Below, one piece after another: positions 17,301 through 26,823 of a stretch of 64,000 nucleotides of DNA (the stretch's first letter is position 1; each line of letters starts with the position of its first letter). Source of the stretch: Molanna angustata (Eukaryota > Arthropoda > Insecta > Trichoptera > Molannidae); contig OY754975.1 in the NCBI GenBank assembly GCA_963576475.1, forward strand, positions 14,841,469-14,905,468, in the 5' to 3' direction. The translations under genes and the position numbers were made by a program. The notes beneath the pieces are model-generated. The model was not told where the DNA came from and did not search any database. It worked only from the letters and a program-made list of their open reading frames with translations.

Positions 17301-20300
17301 CTGATGGGATCTGTGGGATATCCACATACTCCATTATATCAGATAATGGAGAATTATTCCTAGTAGATTGGGCCAATTCAGTCCCTGTTTCCACATCGGA
17401 ATTTACAGTCATTGGGGAGTCACACCCCTCCGACTGATCTATCACTGTTCTGCTGAGGGCCTCTGAACAACCCTGCAGCAAGACAGTGATACTGTCTTCT
17501 TCGCTCTCTCCTTCACTATCATAAGATTTTATTTTTTTAAAATTATCCATGTAGTTCCCACGAGTATTGAGGAAATATACGTCACTGCGCCCAGAGCCTC
17601 TTAGACGCAGAAGGCTACATTACAAGGGGATTTCGCCCGGTTTCCCCAGGAGTCGCTTCTGACACTATGTAACCCAAGTGCCATTCAGCTCTCGGCACGA
17701 CAGACCTTAGCTTGGGTCTCCTTTTACTTTTATGAAACTGGCTGTAAAGCTAATAACTAATAACCTGTCTAATAACTCTTAATTCAACTTTTTAAGACTA
17801 AAGCTTTTATACGTGTCTAATAAGAGTTATTAGACACTCCTTCTCCATCCTCTCACTCCTTACTTTCTTTGTTGTTGTGATTTTACATTTAATAATGTTA
17901 TATGTTTGTCTTTATATTTGTTTTTTGTTATAAATTTAATGTACCTACTACTACTACTACACTATTTATGGATTCACGTTACTTTGGATGATTGGAATAA
18001 ATTGCCTTATAGCTATAAACCCACCATTATTCACATTATTGTACATGAAATAGATTAAAAAAACACTTATCAAAAATAAATACATAATTAAAAATTCTTA
18101 CTTTTTTCCAATCTTGGAAGGTGACAATGACTGAACTGTCGTATTGTTATTTTGCTTTTCTCCTATAGTGCTAGATGAGGGTGCAGTTTTGCCATGAAGT
18201 CTATGACTATTATTATTACTTCTTGTAGAGGGAACTTTATGGTTATCTATGTGCGTTGTAAATACCATAGTCTCTTCATCATCGGGCACAACAACTCTGT
18301 CCTCATTCTTGCTTACTTTTGTTGGTGTTGCTCTTCTGTTCAATTTACATACATTGTTCAGTTAATAACAATATTTACAGAAATAATATATTATAATATC
18401 AACGGTGTGCTCGGACCAATATTGTTCTTAATTTGAGTAATCTGAATATACCGGGCATGATTGTAAGTTTAGCAGACAACACTGCTTTAATTTTTGAAGG
18501 AGATACTTGGAAGGATACTTTTGACAAATGTGATTCAGGATTAAGAATAGTCAAAAACTGGCTTAATGATAACATCAACCTTGAACATGACAAAAACCAA
18601 ATATGTAACATTTAGTATATTATCAAAAAGTCAACCTTCCATCTCTCATAACTTAATTACACATAATTGTCTGCATAATTGTAACTGTTGCCCCTTAGAA
18701 TGGGTAGACTGTATCAGGTACCTGGGTGTAATAATTGACAAGTCTCTGAGGTGGAACGACCATATCAATATGTTAAGAAAGAATATTAGGAAGATAACTT
18801 ACATTTTTAAAGAACTTCGACATATATTGGACAAAGAGAAACTAAAAACTATATATTTTACGTTAGTGCATTCACTACTATCTTATAATATTGTATGTTG
18901 GGGGTCCTGCCTCATGTCTAATGTAGAGCCACTAAATATTGCTCGAAAATTAATTCTTAAAGTAATGTACAAAAAAATTCATCATCCATCCAACCCTCTC
19001 TATAAGGAATGCAATATGTTGAGTATTAAACAGTTATATTACACAAACGCTCTGTAGATTTTTCGTCAATATTAAGTTTGCTGAAAGGACACAACAAATC
19101 CGACAAATAACTAGAACTGGCACTTCCCTAAACTTTATGACAGTTTATTCGAAAACTTCTTTTGGTCAACGAAATTATGATTATACTTAAAGTATACTTT
19201 GTATCCTCCTGAGGAAGGGAACTTTGTTCCCGTAACATGTAGAGGTATTTTTATTTGATTGAATAAAAGTTATAATTTTAGTGGTGTACACAGAGTTGTG
19301 TTTTATTTCATTTAATTTATTGTAAAATGATACCACAAAGTAAATAACAATTGTTTATCGATGATGTAAAATAGGAACTAAAAAAATATTTTTTTAACAT
19401 TAAGGTCATTTGAACTTAATTTCGTATTCTGTAACTGATGTTCCTTAAGCTAAAATCTACAAAATTAGTGCAGCCTACACATACGTACTGCGCACTGTTC
19501 GGCCATGTTTATTTATGTCATGTCACCTAAACTAACATTTCAATTGATCTGCACTTATATTCTTGCATAGTAGCTGGGGTGCATAGTTGCACCACAAGGT
19601 TTTTATTTTCAACATAACGTAACACATGTAAACTATCCATTTTTATTTTTACCGTACACAACTGATGTTTTCAACTTAACTAAAATATTCAGAGTCAGAC
19701 TAAACTAGGTAACATAGGTGTGAACTAAAATTAGGAACATTTTGACAGGTGATTCGACTAAAATGTGGTTATAGAATAGGGAATTGAACTAATTCATGAC
19801 TTACTTGGTGTAAGAACGTTCCTCAATGGGAACATTCCTATTTCAACATTTTTTTTTTTTATATATAAAAAATTAATATGTTCTTGTTAAACAAGTACAT
19901 ATACATCTTCCTACGTTCCCTAAAATAAGCAAATAAATGCTTGTGCTATAGGTGAACGAAATCGGTCGAGGCAGGATTCGAACTCGTGACCACTGGATTA
20001 CTAGCCCAGCGCGCTAACCGCTCTGCCATCGACCCATCTTCTATTATAGAATATAGGATTAGGAATTCACCTATTTTAGCCGGAATATTCTTAAAAAAGT
20101 TATAGAATCGGACATATTATGACATTTGGGTTCTCATGAAGTTTAGTAATTATTCACAGCCTTGTGTGAAGGAATAAATGCTCTATTTCACTGTGTATGC
20201 CTACTTAATGAAGTACGGCATTTGCTCCCCCATGCTTAGCTGTCAATAATAATGGAACCTCATAAAGGCTATCATATGTACGTTGCCACAAGTATGGTTA

Positions 20301-23300
20301 TATGACTAGACTTTTGCAAGTTTATTTATTTAAAATATATCCTATCAAGTTTATGTCACAATCAATAAAATATAAAATATATTTTTTTTTATTTGAATAT
20401 AATACCTACCTATGCACTTGCACTTTATGTTTTTTTTGTTTGTGTGTGGGTTGATTTGATGGACTGGCATTTATAATATCTTCATCTTCAGCATTCGTCT
20501 TTTGAAAGTTCTCATTTAGCGATAACTGAAAAAAAAAACAAAGATGTTTTATTTTATTGCAACGACAACATAAACCACTACACGTACATATTCATGATAC
20601 GCTCTCCCTTATATTATTTAATGTAGGGCTATATTTATTTCCAGACTTGAGTAAAATATTTAATGGATAATGAATGATACTGAAATAATGGTAATCATTG
20701 TTTGAATTTTCCTTTTTGCCTCGGCCTACACTTCAGATAAGTGATAACCATTTTTTTTTCTTTTTCAAATAAATCATCCCAATAAACCCAATTGTAATTA
20801 AGACATTTATATTAAGTAAAAAAAATATGACCATACCTTTAAAGCTATTTTAAGCATTTCATCTTCATTGTCTTTGGTTATGAAACTTTCAGCTGGAAAC
20901 TGTCTTAAACCTCCACAAAAACTGTCCACTGAAGTGATGTCCAAAGGTTTTTTATTCTTCGCTGCAGAAAACGACAATTGCGCTTGTTTAAACTTTTTAT
21001 GTTTCTTTGGAGACTTTTTCACTTTACTTTTACTTTGTTTGACAGAAACCTCTTCACAGTCATTCTTTGTATTTTTTTTGTTGAGATTTTGCAACAAACT
21101 CAAAGAACTCCTTTTATTTTCATTATTTCCTAAATTCTCTGCAGTCAACGACTCTGATTTAAGCATGTGCTGGGGGCTGGGTGTCTTTTCCTCATCAGTG
21201 GGTGGATGTCTGAGCAAAGAAGGGCTGGTAGGTTTCTTTTCAGCAGATGATATTTCTTTTTTGGGTGAAATCAATCCAAATGTTTTGGTTAATTCATCTA
21301 TCCTATAATAATATAAAAAAAACATGCAATACATTATAATGAAAATCACTAGGGCTTGCAAGTAGTGAGGTATTACCAAAATATGGAAATTTTAAACAAA
21401 TAATTATAACCTAGATATTTATATTTGCTGACGTTAAATCAGTGAGTAGATGGTATGCTTTTCGTTGCAACACCTGGATGATTTACTAGTCCATTGACTG
21501 TGTCGAATCACCCAGCTGTTTAGTTTCTGTGCAGTAATAGTAGTATTAGTTATACAAAAAAAGTGTAGCTCTTGCTCACTATGTTATGCCTCAATGAGAA
21601 TCGAACCTGTTCTTGAAGTTCAAAGGCAAGTTGTCAAATTGAGTCACCATTGTATCAAAAGTTGATTTCAAACAACTGACCACTAAAATTTTGCCTCTAG
21701 AAATTGCACAAAGATTGATAATAAAAACAATGAATAGAAAAACCATCTGACTACCCAACTTTGCAACTATTTCGTGAATTTCAGGTGTTGTCTTTTGAAA
21801 ATATTTATAAAAAAAAATTTGCTATTTCAAATACATAAAGACATGGGAAGGTCACACCATGCCTTTGTACATGTGGCGAGTGATAGACAAAATACAGTGG
21901 GTCAATTGTGTACCCCGTTAACACATACAAGTTTTGCACATAACTACTACACGTACAATGGGGTGGTGTGGTTCAATCAACTGAAACAGATTTGAGACTG
22001 GCAAATGAATATAATGAATTCAAAATAAAAAATAAAATAAATGTCTTTTATTTTTAAATGTCTCCTTTACACACGAGTGCTTGCACTCTGGTAAAGGAAA
22101 ATATGTTTTTACTTAGTGCCTTTTCACACGACCCGGTTGTCTGGTAGCCGGCGGCTGGTAAGCGCCGGGTAATTGTATGGGCATGCATGCCGGTGCGTGT
22201 GAAAGCTACTATGCGTGCCCATACACTACGCTGCCAGTTACCCGGCACCGGCTACCAGACAACCGGGTCGTGTGAAAAGGCACTAACTGTGTATCTTTTT
22301 CTATATTTGTTTTTTTTTTTTTATATACCTATGTATTATAAATTTAATTAAATAAAAAAAATTGCAAAGAAGTGTACATTATGAAAACTAATGAAATACT
22401 TTATATCCAGTATCAAAATTTTTCATTTGCCATTTTTTTAACCATTTAAATTTTTCTTAACATTACATACACTTTATGGTTGTAAGAAATTGCTGAAAAA
22501 GCTCATCACTGTAAAATATTTACAAATAAATAAAACAACGTAAGATTGATTACCTATTGCTTAAGTTAACTAAAGGCAATTTATCTTGAATGCTGAAACT
22601 TCTATTCTGCTTCCCTCTTCCCAGTATAGGACTGCTGATACTTTCCTCCGCCACTTTATCCAGCGTAGCTTCTGGAGTCTTCTGCGGAGTTACATTTCTT
22701 TGCCGAGTCTTTTTGAGCGGACTTCCAAAACCGTCGCATTCTTCTTTTAATGTTGGGTCATTTGTTTTCTTGGTTGGACTGGCCGACAATTTACGCTTGC
22801 CATATATAGAATTTCTTGTGTTTGTCTTGTCACACTTGAAACCGTCCACCATTTGCGTAAATATATCGTGAACCTTGTCAATGTCTGACTTGTCACTTGT
22901 TCTTAATTTCTCCAAAGTTTTGTCTTTGTTGAATACTTGACCAAATACATCAGCTGAAACATCATTTGTAAATTTAATGTATTTAAAAAAAAACTATCTG
23001 TGTAGCAAGTTACAATAAAATGGACGGCCAGATAGAAGAGTCATAACATAAGAGGCAGGAAACAGAGTGAATGGGACACTTATGCCAGTAATAAATTATT
23101 GCACTGATCAAAAGTACCTAACATTTCCGCCATTCACAATCTCCTCAAAATACCACTTTTTTTACGGCAATGCCGATTTACTAATCCTTTTGAGGTAATT
23201 TTGTAAGGGATGGGAAGAAATTGGAGGTACAGACTGAAGAGAAATGGGATATACACTCAGCCTTGTTTGGCATTTGCAGATGATTTAACGTTACTAACAA

Positions 23301-26300
23301 GAAATCAGCCAATTTTTCAGAAAATGCTAGACAGTGTACAGCAGATTTGCGATTGGTCAAAGGGAATGGAAGTGAGCCCAACAAAGTCATATGGAATTAA
23401 ATATAATAAAAAAGAGGTAAGAAATACGGTCCCATAGATATCCATCCATCTCACAATAAATGTAAATAAAATAACAAGGCTGACTGAAGTTCGTCCATTT
23501 AAGTTTTTGGGTAGATAAATTGACTTCGATGGAAGGTCACACCCAGTTGATTGGTTAGTGTATGAACTGGAAAAAATGCTGAGTGGGGTGGACGCCTTGG
23601 TGATATTGGGAACAAGAAAAGCATGGATATATGATAATGATATAAAGACACAGCTGACATGGCCATTTATGATCTATGAATTCCAGAAAGGAATTTTATC
23701 TACGATGAATGCCAAAGTAACAGGAAATAAAAACCTGGCTGTCTCTGGCTAGGCCTTGTGACACTAGCACCCTGTTCAGAACAAAAATAGCTTTGGCATG
23801 AATTTTTAAAAACCAGTTATGCACAGTGGCGGCTGCTAACTAATAATTTTAACGGTTCGGTGGAGGAAAACAAAAACACTTATTTATTTTTTGTAGGAAA
23901 GCTTTGATCTTTCATACTTACGAACTCTTAATTACTCGCATATTAAAATCCTGTATTGTCTGAATCAACTTTCTTTCGGTGATCAGCAGAAAATGCGTTG
24001 AGACGGTCCTGCATGTGTCATGGTGTTTCTTAAACATATTTTTATTCTATTTAATGTGGAAAAATAACGTTCACTCTCAACGGAAGTCGTGAAAATTGTA
24101 CATATTATTTTAACGGATTGTGAAGAAGACTCGGCTAGACCATAATTTAAAAACAGTTGTCAAATCGTCAAGATTCTAAATTGTGCAAAGTTTATTTTCA
24201 ACATAACACAAAAATCCACACAGAATTCAATAATACTCAGTCATGTAGAAAAAATATACAATGAGTTATACATAATTTATAATCAAACAAACATATTTAA
24301 ACAACAGTGAAATGCGCGCCGCCTAACAAAGAATCGGCAAACTACATAGCTTAGCGGTGCGGCGCGCCAAAGTCCTCTAACATTCGTATGAAATATCTAT
24401 CATTTCACGAGCCAGTACGTTATCTAAGTTTCCATACATTTGTTATAGAATCTGTGGTGCGCTTATAAAAACGCACCGCGGGTCTCTCACAGATGCATAA
24501 ATTCAGGCGTTTATTTAAGTCAAGCGATACTCGAATTTACATTACAAGTAATTTGGTATTTTTTTAAACATGTTTGTTGATACATAATTTGGTTTATGCT
24601 TTTATTCTATTTCACCGGTTCAGCGCTCCAGCGCACCTAAGGAGCATCCGCCATTGGTTATGCATGACAAACTTTTTCGAATTTCGAACATTCTGTCAAG
24701 AGGAAGAATTTCGAACATTCTGTCAAGAGGAAGGCAACGAACATATAAAAGTGACAACACGGATTGCAAAAGGAAACATCCAGGTGGAAAGAGTGAACCA
24801 ATCTATTATATCGGTCCTATCAAATTTGGCCATCACTAATCCATCAAGATATAAGCATACATCAAGGCTACAGAGGTGTTTGAATACAGCGTGGCAGAGG
24901 TGCATCGGAACCAGCCCTTTCAAGCTCATGACTAGTGTGGAATTGAGAGATAAAGGGGATGTAGAATTAAAACCATGAAATCAAAGGTGGGCTGATTAAG
25001 TTACAATTACTTATGTTGCTATTCTTATTTATTATATGTGTTTAAAAAAATATTATTGTACGTTGCCCATTTTTAAAATAAATTTAAAAAAAAAAAAAAA
25101 AGGATCTTAGAGGCGAAGGTTATTGATCACTTTGTGGAAGAGGGAGATGATCTCCGAAAGAAAATGGAAGAACGTTATGATGAATCGAGCTCTCCATAAT
25201 ATTATTATACAAATTATTATGCATATGGAATGGTTTGTTATAGGTACCTAGCTAATGGGTCAAAGCTTTTCTTATAAGCATTTTGAGACACATTTGTTAA
25301 TCATAAATCTCGATTGAACAACATTGGAAGGAACGTTTTTGTCTATATTTTTTTTGGTACTTATGGGGGATATTATGGGGGCTTGGGGTGTGTATTGGGT
25401 AGCAACGGGACAGTCGTCTTGGGTCGATCGTTCGAAGCGTGCGCAGTAGAAAACCATGGTCTCTACTGACTAGCGATTTGCGTTGTACTAGAGAAGTTTC
25501 TGTACCAGGGGCGCGCAAACTTTTATACATCTGGATTAAATCTTGACTAACTGACAAAATCCGGGTTCATAATTAGTCTTGCTATTTTCGTGTTACATTT
25601 AAGTGTTGTGGTGTCCTGACTGAGGAAGAAGGCGAGCCTTCAGGAGATACTCCAGCTAAGTTATATTTTATATTATATTTGGAAATTGTTTGTAGTCTTT
25701 TGGGAATGATTTGTCAGCGATTATATTTCATATCTCTGTTTATTTATATCCAGTTTATTTTAAGAATCATCAGTTGGCAGACAGGAAGTTCGTTATATTT
25801 TGTGTCACTTAACCTATTTAGTTCCCGTCACAATGCCAATCCTGTTGACAAATCATGTCAAATAGACGACACTGTATGTTAAATATTAAGAAAGCGAGAG
25901 AAAACCATGGTATGATTGATGACGAACGACCTCAGCAGTTAACACTTTCAAGTAAAAGAGGGGGTATGATGTGGCATGGATCAGCCTACTGGGCGCCGAT
26001 CATGAATCAAATTGGCAGGAAGGTCGGGTGCTGGTAGGTGCAACTATCGCCTTGAATGGGTGAAAGATCCTCTCCGATCTTCGCTGGATATGTTAAGGAC
26101 GGAGTGTGCCCTGTGCTAACGGGCCCCATGTGCAGGCAAACACTTCAAAGCCGACAGAGTTCAGTATCCCTTCAACTAACATTTCTTCCCCACCAGCTAC
26201 ACTAACATCCCTCTCCAGGTGGGTAGACAAAATAATATTTTTCAACAAGATGAAAGAATAAAAGCAAAATAAAATACCTAATGTCTGGATCTTTAGATTG

Positions 26301-26823
26301 TTGCTTTCGAGACTATTTTGGAGCCGGACACAATTTTCACAATCCTCTAATCTGAAACAAATAACAATGAAACATTAAAATATCTATTGAAATAATTGGA
26401 TCTTCATAAAAACTGTGATATTAAAAAAAGAAATGACAGATTAATAATCTAATACATTAAAACTACCAATACTTCGAACTTTATTTACTATTTTCAAATG
26501 TTCAATCCACTCACTTTTTACATTGATTAGTTAAATATGAGATTTTATCTTCAAATTTTTGACGCTCATTCATCAATTTACATAAGGATCTTGACACTCC
26601 TAAAAATAAGAGAAATAATTACAATCAATAAATTTAGATAAACTTAGACTGTAGAACATATTGGTTTAAATATATAAACACCATTAAATTTTACTATTAA
26701 CTGGCACAAGACTGTAGCTACTTCCATCAAAGATTGATCATTACATTCTTTGATGTTTTTCCATTCAAATAATTTAGGATATTGCTGTTCTTCTGTCAAT
26801 TGGTATATTTTGCAAGCCGACAT
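8316..26823 (-). CDS. RBBP8: CtIP/RBBP8/Sae2-family DNA end-resection factor
   Basis: This nuclear cofactor of the MRE11 complex starts 5'-end resection at DNA breaks. Nine exons read on the - strand: 26682-26823 (ATG at 26823), 26515-26599, 26278-26351, 22554-22953, 20837-21302, 20410-20525, 18102-18335, 11078-11189 and 8316-8495. They sum to 1809 nt, 602 residues plus stop, with every phase consistent. The first exon's donor (26681) is the least certain; I chose it because it is the only one that keeps frame. The N-terminus is a short coiled coil (about residues 48-100). The middle is long, low in complexity, and rich in Lys and Ser, with many SP/TP sites. The C-terminus is diagnostic: LPGWSCKKC (Cys538/Cys541), then CSRHR (565-567) and TPAGFWDL, matching the CxxC plus RHR domain of CtIP/Sae2. 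Introns total over 16 kb and are full of transposons. The shorter length and weak similarity outside the ends are normal for this fast-evolving family. Confidence 0.92.
8525..9968. repeat. Nested 59-bp/35-bp tandem array in last CtIP intron
   Basis: The array uses two unit lengths. The long 59-bp unit contains a 24-bp segment (CTTTACATTGACTGATAGTT and neighbours). The short 35-bp unit is the same sequence without that segment. About ten long units run first (8530-9110), then three short, two long, and about eighteen short to the end. Copies look identical apart from the presence of the 24-bp segment. The core GTTGATAGTTGAGCTGCC is shared by all. Confidence 0.95.
10046..10998. mobile_element. 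Non-autonomous hAT (Charlie-like) element
   Basis: The ends are inverted repeats: CATGGGTGGCCAACC on the left and the complement of GGCTGGCCACCCATG on the right. This matches the CAGGGGTSSNCAAC type of hAT-Charlie ends. The 8-bp flanks are GTCTAAAC (10038-10045) and CTCTAAAC (10999-11006), seven of eight identical and close to the hAT target preference TCTAGA. The 953-bp interior has no transposase ORF and includes a short (TTTA)n run near 10441. It lies in the last CtIP intron. Confidence 0.8.
11690..11987. repeat. GC-rich unclassified repeat-like block
   Basis: This 300-bp stretch is markedly richer in G+C than the intron around it. It abuts the 3' target duplication of the LINE. Short open frames cross it but resemble nothing I recognise. 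It could be the remnant of an older retroelement into which the LINE was inserted. Confidence 0.4.
12073..15861 (-). CDS. LINE ORF2: APE endonuclease, reverse transcriptase, RNase H
   Basis: The frame is open from 15861 to the TAG at 12073, up to 1262 codons. It starts with the endonuclease phrase ILQINLHQARAA, then VQEPW, CDANAHHTIWGS and SASDHRHL, typical of AP-type LINE endonucleases. RT follows: YRPISLSSFMLKTMEKIL, QHAYQEGKSTETAL, FLDIEGAFDAV, CPQGGVLSPLLW and catalytic YADDIVI (near 13700). RNase H begins at WYTDGSKKK (near 12900) with later AEICAI, YSDSQAAL and GNEEADALANRGA, so its acidic residues are present. A Cys/His-rich end (CRFCMDEHETPMHLLTECG) closes the protein. No ATG lies in frame before the endonuclease core: the first in-frame ATG is at 15540 and would remove it. 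Initiation therefore probably uses a non-ATG codon or reinitiation after ORF1. Confidence 0.93.
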   Translation of the reverse strand, partial: RAGAPNGKGLEGIEDHVDGHSIPNKNIIKANIVTDNTKKRNYNSGEGYINPNTGKNINDKIGILQINLHQARAASAIANRRLQKENLTALLVQEPWTINNRVCGLGSMGTVISCDHESRPRACIVINNNTKYIGIPEFCKRDLVAIMIPQKADNRKLILCSAYFAGDEALPLTILEEVINFSKQNDARLIVGCDANAHHTIWGSTDCNQRGENLLDFIITHNLNIVNKGNEPTFTTKARSEVLDLTLCSQNISNEVMDWHVSSEESASDHRHLMFHIKSLTKTTIQYRNKKSTDWIGFKDDLKGGTSPIESTRNLRRIDLITDELTENLILAYEQNCPIKTKTGKREVPWWNSNLSTLRAKTRKLFNRAKHYSLWEEYRKSLTEYHKAIRKAKTESWKKFCSTINGTKETARINKILARRKEPDIGLLTKEDGYYTATCKETLELLAKTHFPGCETVKETITKPPGCDKPSLNDWRLASKIFRPNQIKWAINSFEPYKSSGNDNIFPALLQNGIEKIMPTLLKIFRSSLAWGYVPQSWRTVKVTYIPKPGKESYKTPKAYRPISLSSFMLKTMEKILHRYIVSNIITLHPIHPKQHAYQEGKSTETALIEIVGNIRKSLDSGEITLCAFLDIEGAFDAVPISVLMSGLRQKHVDNTIIKWIDNMLSNRYIITNLVDETTKAKTNRGCPQGGVLSPLLWTLAVDGLVSTLNECGYNTQSYADDIVITIRGKECETISDLLQNALKIVEKWCKDNGLTVNANKTTVVPFTRKRKLDKLSPPIFFGKKLDFSNEVKYLGITLDSKLTWTQHVEKVAQKAIKALWTCHRLIGNNWGLKPQQALWSYTTIIRPIVSYAVTVWNDKLQQRGCVDKLKRLQRLACLLITGALHTTPTASLEAMISLPPLHLYLEKMAKEGIIRLTSGNKLNTNLEIQANLNKIESQDKLLAFPTDKILTVYNFEKPYKVEIQTKTTIADVWYQESNGALIWYTDGSKKKNGIGSGIYGQVPRVKIHKHLGQYATIFQAEICAITLCAYEILRRNYKNHRIYIYSDSQAALKALDSYTVTSSTVLDCIEALKTLSVNYGNKITLRWVPGHSNYKGNEEADALANRGADIATYGPEPHCLLANSIVKSTLYQRMLNNATELWLSTPGQRHSKALISGFSSTHSKRILTMSRNNLRILTRILTGHCRLNKHLCTMNLSEMYLCRFCMDEHETPMHLLTECGPLMQTRVKKIGLHIADQKQIRDTDPQRILQFFQEIGLWNDI
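15970..17550 (-). CDS. LINE ORF1, gag-like protein with DUF4780-type domain
   Basis: The protein has 526 residues and an ATG at 17550. The first 160 residues are acidic then basic and look disordered. Residues about 170-340 match the DUF4780-type domain often found in ORF1 of insect LINEs (PKVGILAIT, WIEKLVPILPWKGAEL, GMTRISFMIK). The last 150 residues are a Gly/Ala/Pro/Ser-rich repeat built on NAGTSSGP, encoded by a 63-66 bp tandem repeat at about 16035-16255. No CCHC zinc knuckle is present. The role is presumably RNA binding in the retrotransposition particle. ORF2 follows 108 bp downstream. Confidence 0.88.
   Translation of the reverse strand: MDNFKKIKSYDSEGESEEDSITVLLQGCSEALSRTVIDQSEGCDSPMTVNSDVETGTELAQSTRNNSPLSDIMEYVDIPQIPSVASTSQTLTEDCEESNIGQHSVKRCGASRRRLKKALIRGGMSTDPADKPATDIHPSAVKRPRQDDSIEHPSKKDKAEAMSYRKAISHKVGICSKTDSKLTDKELTTLEVRLNEAVFQAMDARQYIPRFESCVPKVGILAITCIDQRSKEWIEKLVPILPWKGAELKVIQGHELPRNHIAVATIPGKAYLKPHMVLRLLESNEGINTRHWKVLNINKLDWCYKMAFSIDEASAKAIERAGYRPYMGMTRISFMIKELGLNKEKGLATNDGLAGAGPSSTNAVIKEIGLNAGDVGPGEGPRNPHVAASEIVVEAESTPGLARPALGGSGGFVPVAGASVGVNPASGKSIGVTNAGTTSGPTKVMPRTVSAGASNAGTSTGPSKVAPRVVSIDGVNAGTSSGPVGTASGTFLPSVAPMLGQHLARQGRHRGRPLEGFWGRHTRLKE
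17717..18101. other. CtIP intron sequence, no gene
   Basis: AT-rich intron between the LINE target duplication and CtIP exon 7. It has short CTA trinucleotide repeats near 17945-17960. I see nothing else. Confidence 0.5.
18400..19290 (+). pseudogene. Decayed LINE reverse transcriptase 3' part
   Basis: It lies antisense inside a CtIP intron. Two overlapping frames together give an RT C-terminal half: VLGPILFLI, then IPGMIVSLADNTALIFEGD, LRIVKNWLNDN, KYVTFS and RYLGVIIDKSLRWNDHI. The catalytic motif reads ADNT where active enzymes have ADDT. Stops at about 18435 and a frameshift near 18570 break it. After the stop near 19057 comes a 3' UTR-like piece with an inverted motif (GGAACTTTGTTCC). The thumb region suggests a CR1/Jockey-like element, but the clade is uncertain. 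Confidence 0.75.
19942..20035 (-). repeat. tRNA-derived SINE, well preserved
   Basis: On the - strand the tRNA-like head runs from 20035 and has an A-box (TGGCAGAGCGGTTAGC) and a perfect B-box (GAGTTCGAATCC). The ends GGTCGA and TCGACC can pair. A non-tRNA tail continues to GTGCTATAGGTGAA reversed at 19942. The same tail occurs at 530-615, so this is a dispersed SINE and not a tRNA gene. Confidence 0.8.
21570..21665 (-). repeat. Possible degenerate tRNA-like SINE
   Basis: The - strand shows TGGTGACTCAATTTGAC followed by a B-box GGTTCGATTCTC. The head is the only recognisable part. It sits in the intron between CtIP exons 4 and 5. Confidence 0.35.
22114..22285. mobile_element. 172-bp palindromic MITE
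   Basis: Two long inverted arms start at the ends. TAGTGCCTTTTCACACGACC on the left is mirrored exactly at the right end. About 40 bp pair perfectly and further pairing continues inward around CCGGCGGCTGG and GTATGGGC. Flanking ACT on both sides is a possible 3-bp target duplication. It is much more GC-rich than the intron (CtIP exons 4-5). It resembles foldback or Harbinger-type MITEs, but the superfamily is not settled. Confidence 0.75.
23210..23815 (+). pseudogene. LINE reverse transcriptase fragment, broken
   Basis: A catalytic block CLAFADDLTLLTRN is followed by QICDWSKGMEVSPTKS. Then, in a second frame, FKFLGR, HPVDWLVYELEKML and KTQLTWPFMIYEF cover the RT thumb. A frameshift and stops interrupt it. 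It is antisense to CtIP within the intron 22954-26277. Its right edge is cut by the hAT element at 23824. The exact LINE clade is uncertain. Confidence 0.65.
23824..24656 (-). mobile_element. hAT element, deletion derivative with transposase remnant
   Basis: It is flanked by perfect 8-bp duplications GTTATGCA at 23816-23823 and 24657-24664. The ends are CAGTGGCGGCTGCT and the complement of AGCATCCGCCATTG, mostly matching. Inside, on the - strand around 23990-24140, is a hAT dimerisation-domain remnant: TTSVESERYFSTLNRIK and CLRNTMT. This resembles ZMYM-type hAT transposases. The upstream catalytic part is gone, so the copy cannot mobilise itself. A GC-rich inverted motif (GCGCGCCGC and GCGGCGCGCC, 24314-24369) also lies inside. 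Confidence 0.85.
24665..25198 (+). pseudogene. Ty3/gypsy integrase fragment
   Basis: The frame shows FCQEEGNEHIKVTT, GNIQVERVNQSIISVL, SRLQRCLNTAWQRC and GTSPFKLMTSVELRDKGD. This is the C-terminal half of a retroviral-type integrase, with the catalytic-region Glu in VERV. A 27-bp direct duplication repeats FRTFCQEEE near 24676-24732. After about 24978 the frame is broken by roughly 115 bp ending in a poly-A run (25085-25100), apparently a separate small retro-insertion. Coding-like sequence then resumes (AKVIDHFVEEGDDLRKK). Confidence 0.7.
25260..26250. other. Probable gypsy LTR/leader remnant and unclassified repeat
   Basis: The 25290-25650 part is richer in GC than its surroundings, contains TGTCCTGACTGAGGAAGAAG and looks like an LTR and leader. 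It probably belongs to the same gypsy element as the integrase fragment just upstream. The part at 25890-26240 is another non-intronic block with no recognisable protein. Both lie within the intron between CtIP exons 3 and 4. Confidence 0.35.

Larger units (their letters stand above)
11994..17715 (-). mobile_element. Full-length two-ORF LINE (I/LOA-like, DUF4780 ORF1)
   Basis: A 5.7 kb LINE lies in the intron between CtIP exons 7 and 8, same strand as the gene. The 3' end (low coordinates) is a poly-A tail about 18 long (T-run 11994-12010). The repeats GTCTCCTTTT at 11988-11997 and 17716-17725 flank it as a probable target duplication that merges with the tail. Order on the - strand is: 165-bp 5' UTR, ORF1, 108-bp spacer, ORF2 with endonuclease, RT and RNase H, then a short 3' UTR. 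No stop or frameshift is visible in either ORF, so the copy looks young. Clade is inferred from the RNase H domain plus the ORF1 type. Confidence 0.88.

Noticed and set aside
19964..20035. A functional tRNA gene
   Set aside because: The acceptor stem is imperfect, the tail is shared with another dispersed copy and no terminator follows, so it is a SINE head.
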